Source of the DNA: Bacteroidales bacterium UBA6828
Lineage (GTDB): Bacteria > Bacteroidota > Bacteroidia > Bacteroidales > Paludibacteraceae
Reading direction: 5' to 3'
DNA: 15,333 nucleotides
Assembly (NCBI GenBank): GCA_002452095.1
Contig: DKEG01000013.1
Coordinates: 48,030 to 63,362 of the forward strand
In this document: piece after piece, positions 15,065-15,333 of the stretch
Position numbering within the stretch: the stretch's first letter is position 1
Layout: each line of letters opens with the position of its first letter
Program-made: the position numbers and the translations under genes
Notes under the pieces: generated by a model
What the model was told of the DNA's origin: nothing
Databases searched by the model: none
Seen by the model: only the letters and a program-made list of their open reading frames with translations

Positions 15065-15333
15065 CCTATTCCTCCCGCTATATTGATTACCTGTCCTGTG
15101 ATATATGCTGCCTCTTCGCTGACCAGAAAACTGACCAATGCCGCTACCTCTTCTGCCGTGCCGAAGCGTCCCATGGGTATGGTCTTCTTCAGTGCCGCCT
15201 CGTCCAAGTCGGCAGTCATGTCTGTGGCTATGAACCCGGGAGCCACGGCGTTCACCGTTACTTTGCGTGCCGCCACTTCTTTGGATAGTGCCTTGGTAGC
15301 ACCTATCAGTGCGGCTTTGGCGGCAGAGTAGTT
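15061..15333 (-). CDS. FabG-like 3-oxoacyl-ACP reductase, N-terminal part outside the window
   Basis: The last 90 residues of a short-chain dehydrogenase. The visible part starts at the catalytic YSAAK (Tyr2 and Lys6 of the fragment) and continues with VNAVAPGFIATDM, PMGRFGTAEEVA and the C-terminal ITGQVINIAGGIG, a strong FabG signature. It should reduce 3-oxoacyl-ACP with NADPH in each elongation cycle. The Rossmann glycine motif and catalytic Ser lie beyond the right edge. Its stop overlaps the ketosynthase start by 4 nt. Confidence 0.93.
   Translation of the reverse strand, partial: NYSAAKAALIGATKALSKEVAARKVTVNAVAPGFIATDMTADLDEAALKKTIPMGRFGTAEEVAALVSFLVSEEAAYITGQVINIAGGIG

Noticed and set aside
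1..15333. tRNA, rRNA, insertion sequences or attachment sites
   Set aside because: None seen; coding sequence fills nearly all of the window and no transposase or integrase motif appears in any frame.

Overview
This window is the interior of one polyketide/lipid gene cluster of the aryl polyene (APE) / flexirubin pigment type, most likely from a member of the Bacteroidota (probably Bacteroidales). Evidence: the gene set (several FabF/FabB-like ketosynthases, two acyl carrier proteins, two hotdog dehydratase-like proteins, a FabG-type reductase, an O-methyltransferase-family protein, LpxL-like and PlsC-like acyltransferases, a DPM-like glycosyltransferase, a LolA-like carrier and an MMPL exporter) matches the flexirubin/APE clusters of that phylum. 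The host assignment is an inference; the window has no rRNA or housekeeping marker.

All 16 genes lie on the minus strand and are read from the right end (15333) to the left end (1). In transcription order: FabG-like reductase (partial), FabB/FabF-like ketosynthase, SAM methyltransferase, ACP, LpxL-like acyltransferase, ApeP-like hotdog protein, short ketosynthase, stand-alone ketosynthase-like half domain, second ACP, ketosynthase fused to a chain-length-factor-like half domain, and a small EamA/ArnE-like membrane protein. A gap of about 150 bp (7281-7433) follows, with two arrays of 11-bp tandem repeats. Then come a LolA-like protein, an FabZ-like hotdog protein, an 852-residue fusion (glycosyltransferase, acyltransferase, FAD oxidoreductase), a secreted alpha/beta hydrolase, a PaaK-like acyl-CoA ligase and an MMPL exporter (partial). 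Except at the 150-bp gap, junctions are overlaps of 1-47 nt or gaps of 1-15 nt, so this is probably one operon or two back-to-back units.

Working model (inference): the PaaK-like ligase activates an aromatic starter acid. The ketosynthases, reductase and dehydratases extend it on the ACPs into a conjugated polyene, and the methyltransferase may decorate the ring. The acyltransferases and glycosyltransferase attach the polyene to a lipid or glycolipid. The MMPL protein, LolA-like carrier and ArnE-like protein move the product to the outer membrane. The starter-acid enzyme (an ammonia lyase or similar) is not in the window.

Most interesting points: a three-domain glycosyltransferase-acyltransferase-oxidoreductase fusion; two dehydratase-like hotdog proteins with complementary losses in the catalytic His/Glu pair, suggesting an obligate heterodimer; two ketosynthase plus half-ketosynthase pairs in tandem, one fused and one separate; and the paired 11-bp repeat arrays in the only sizeable intergenic gap.
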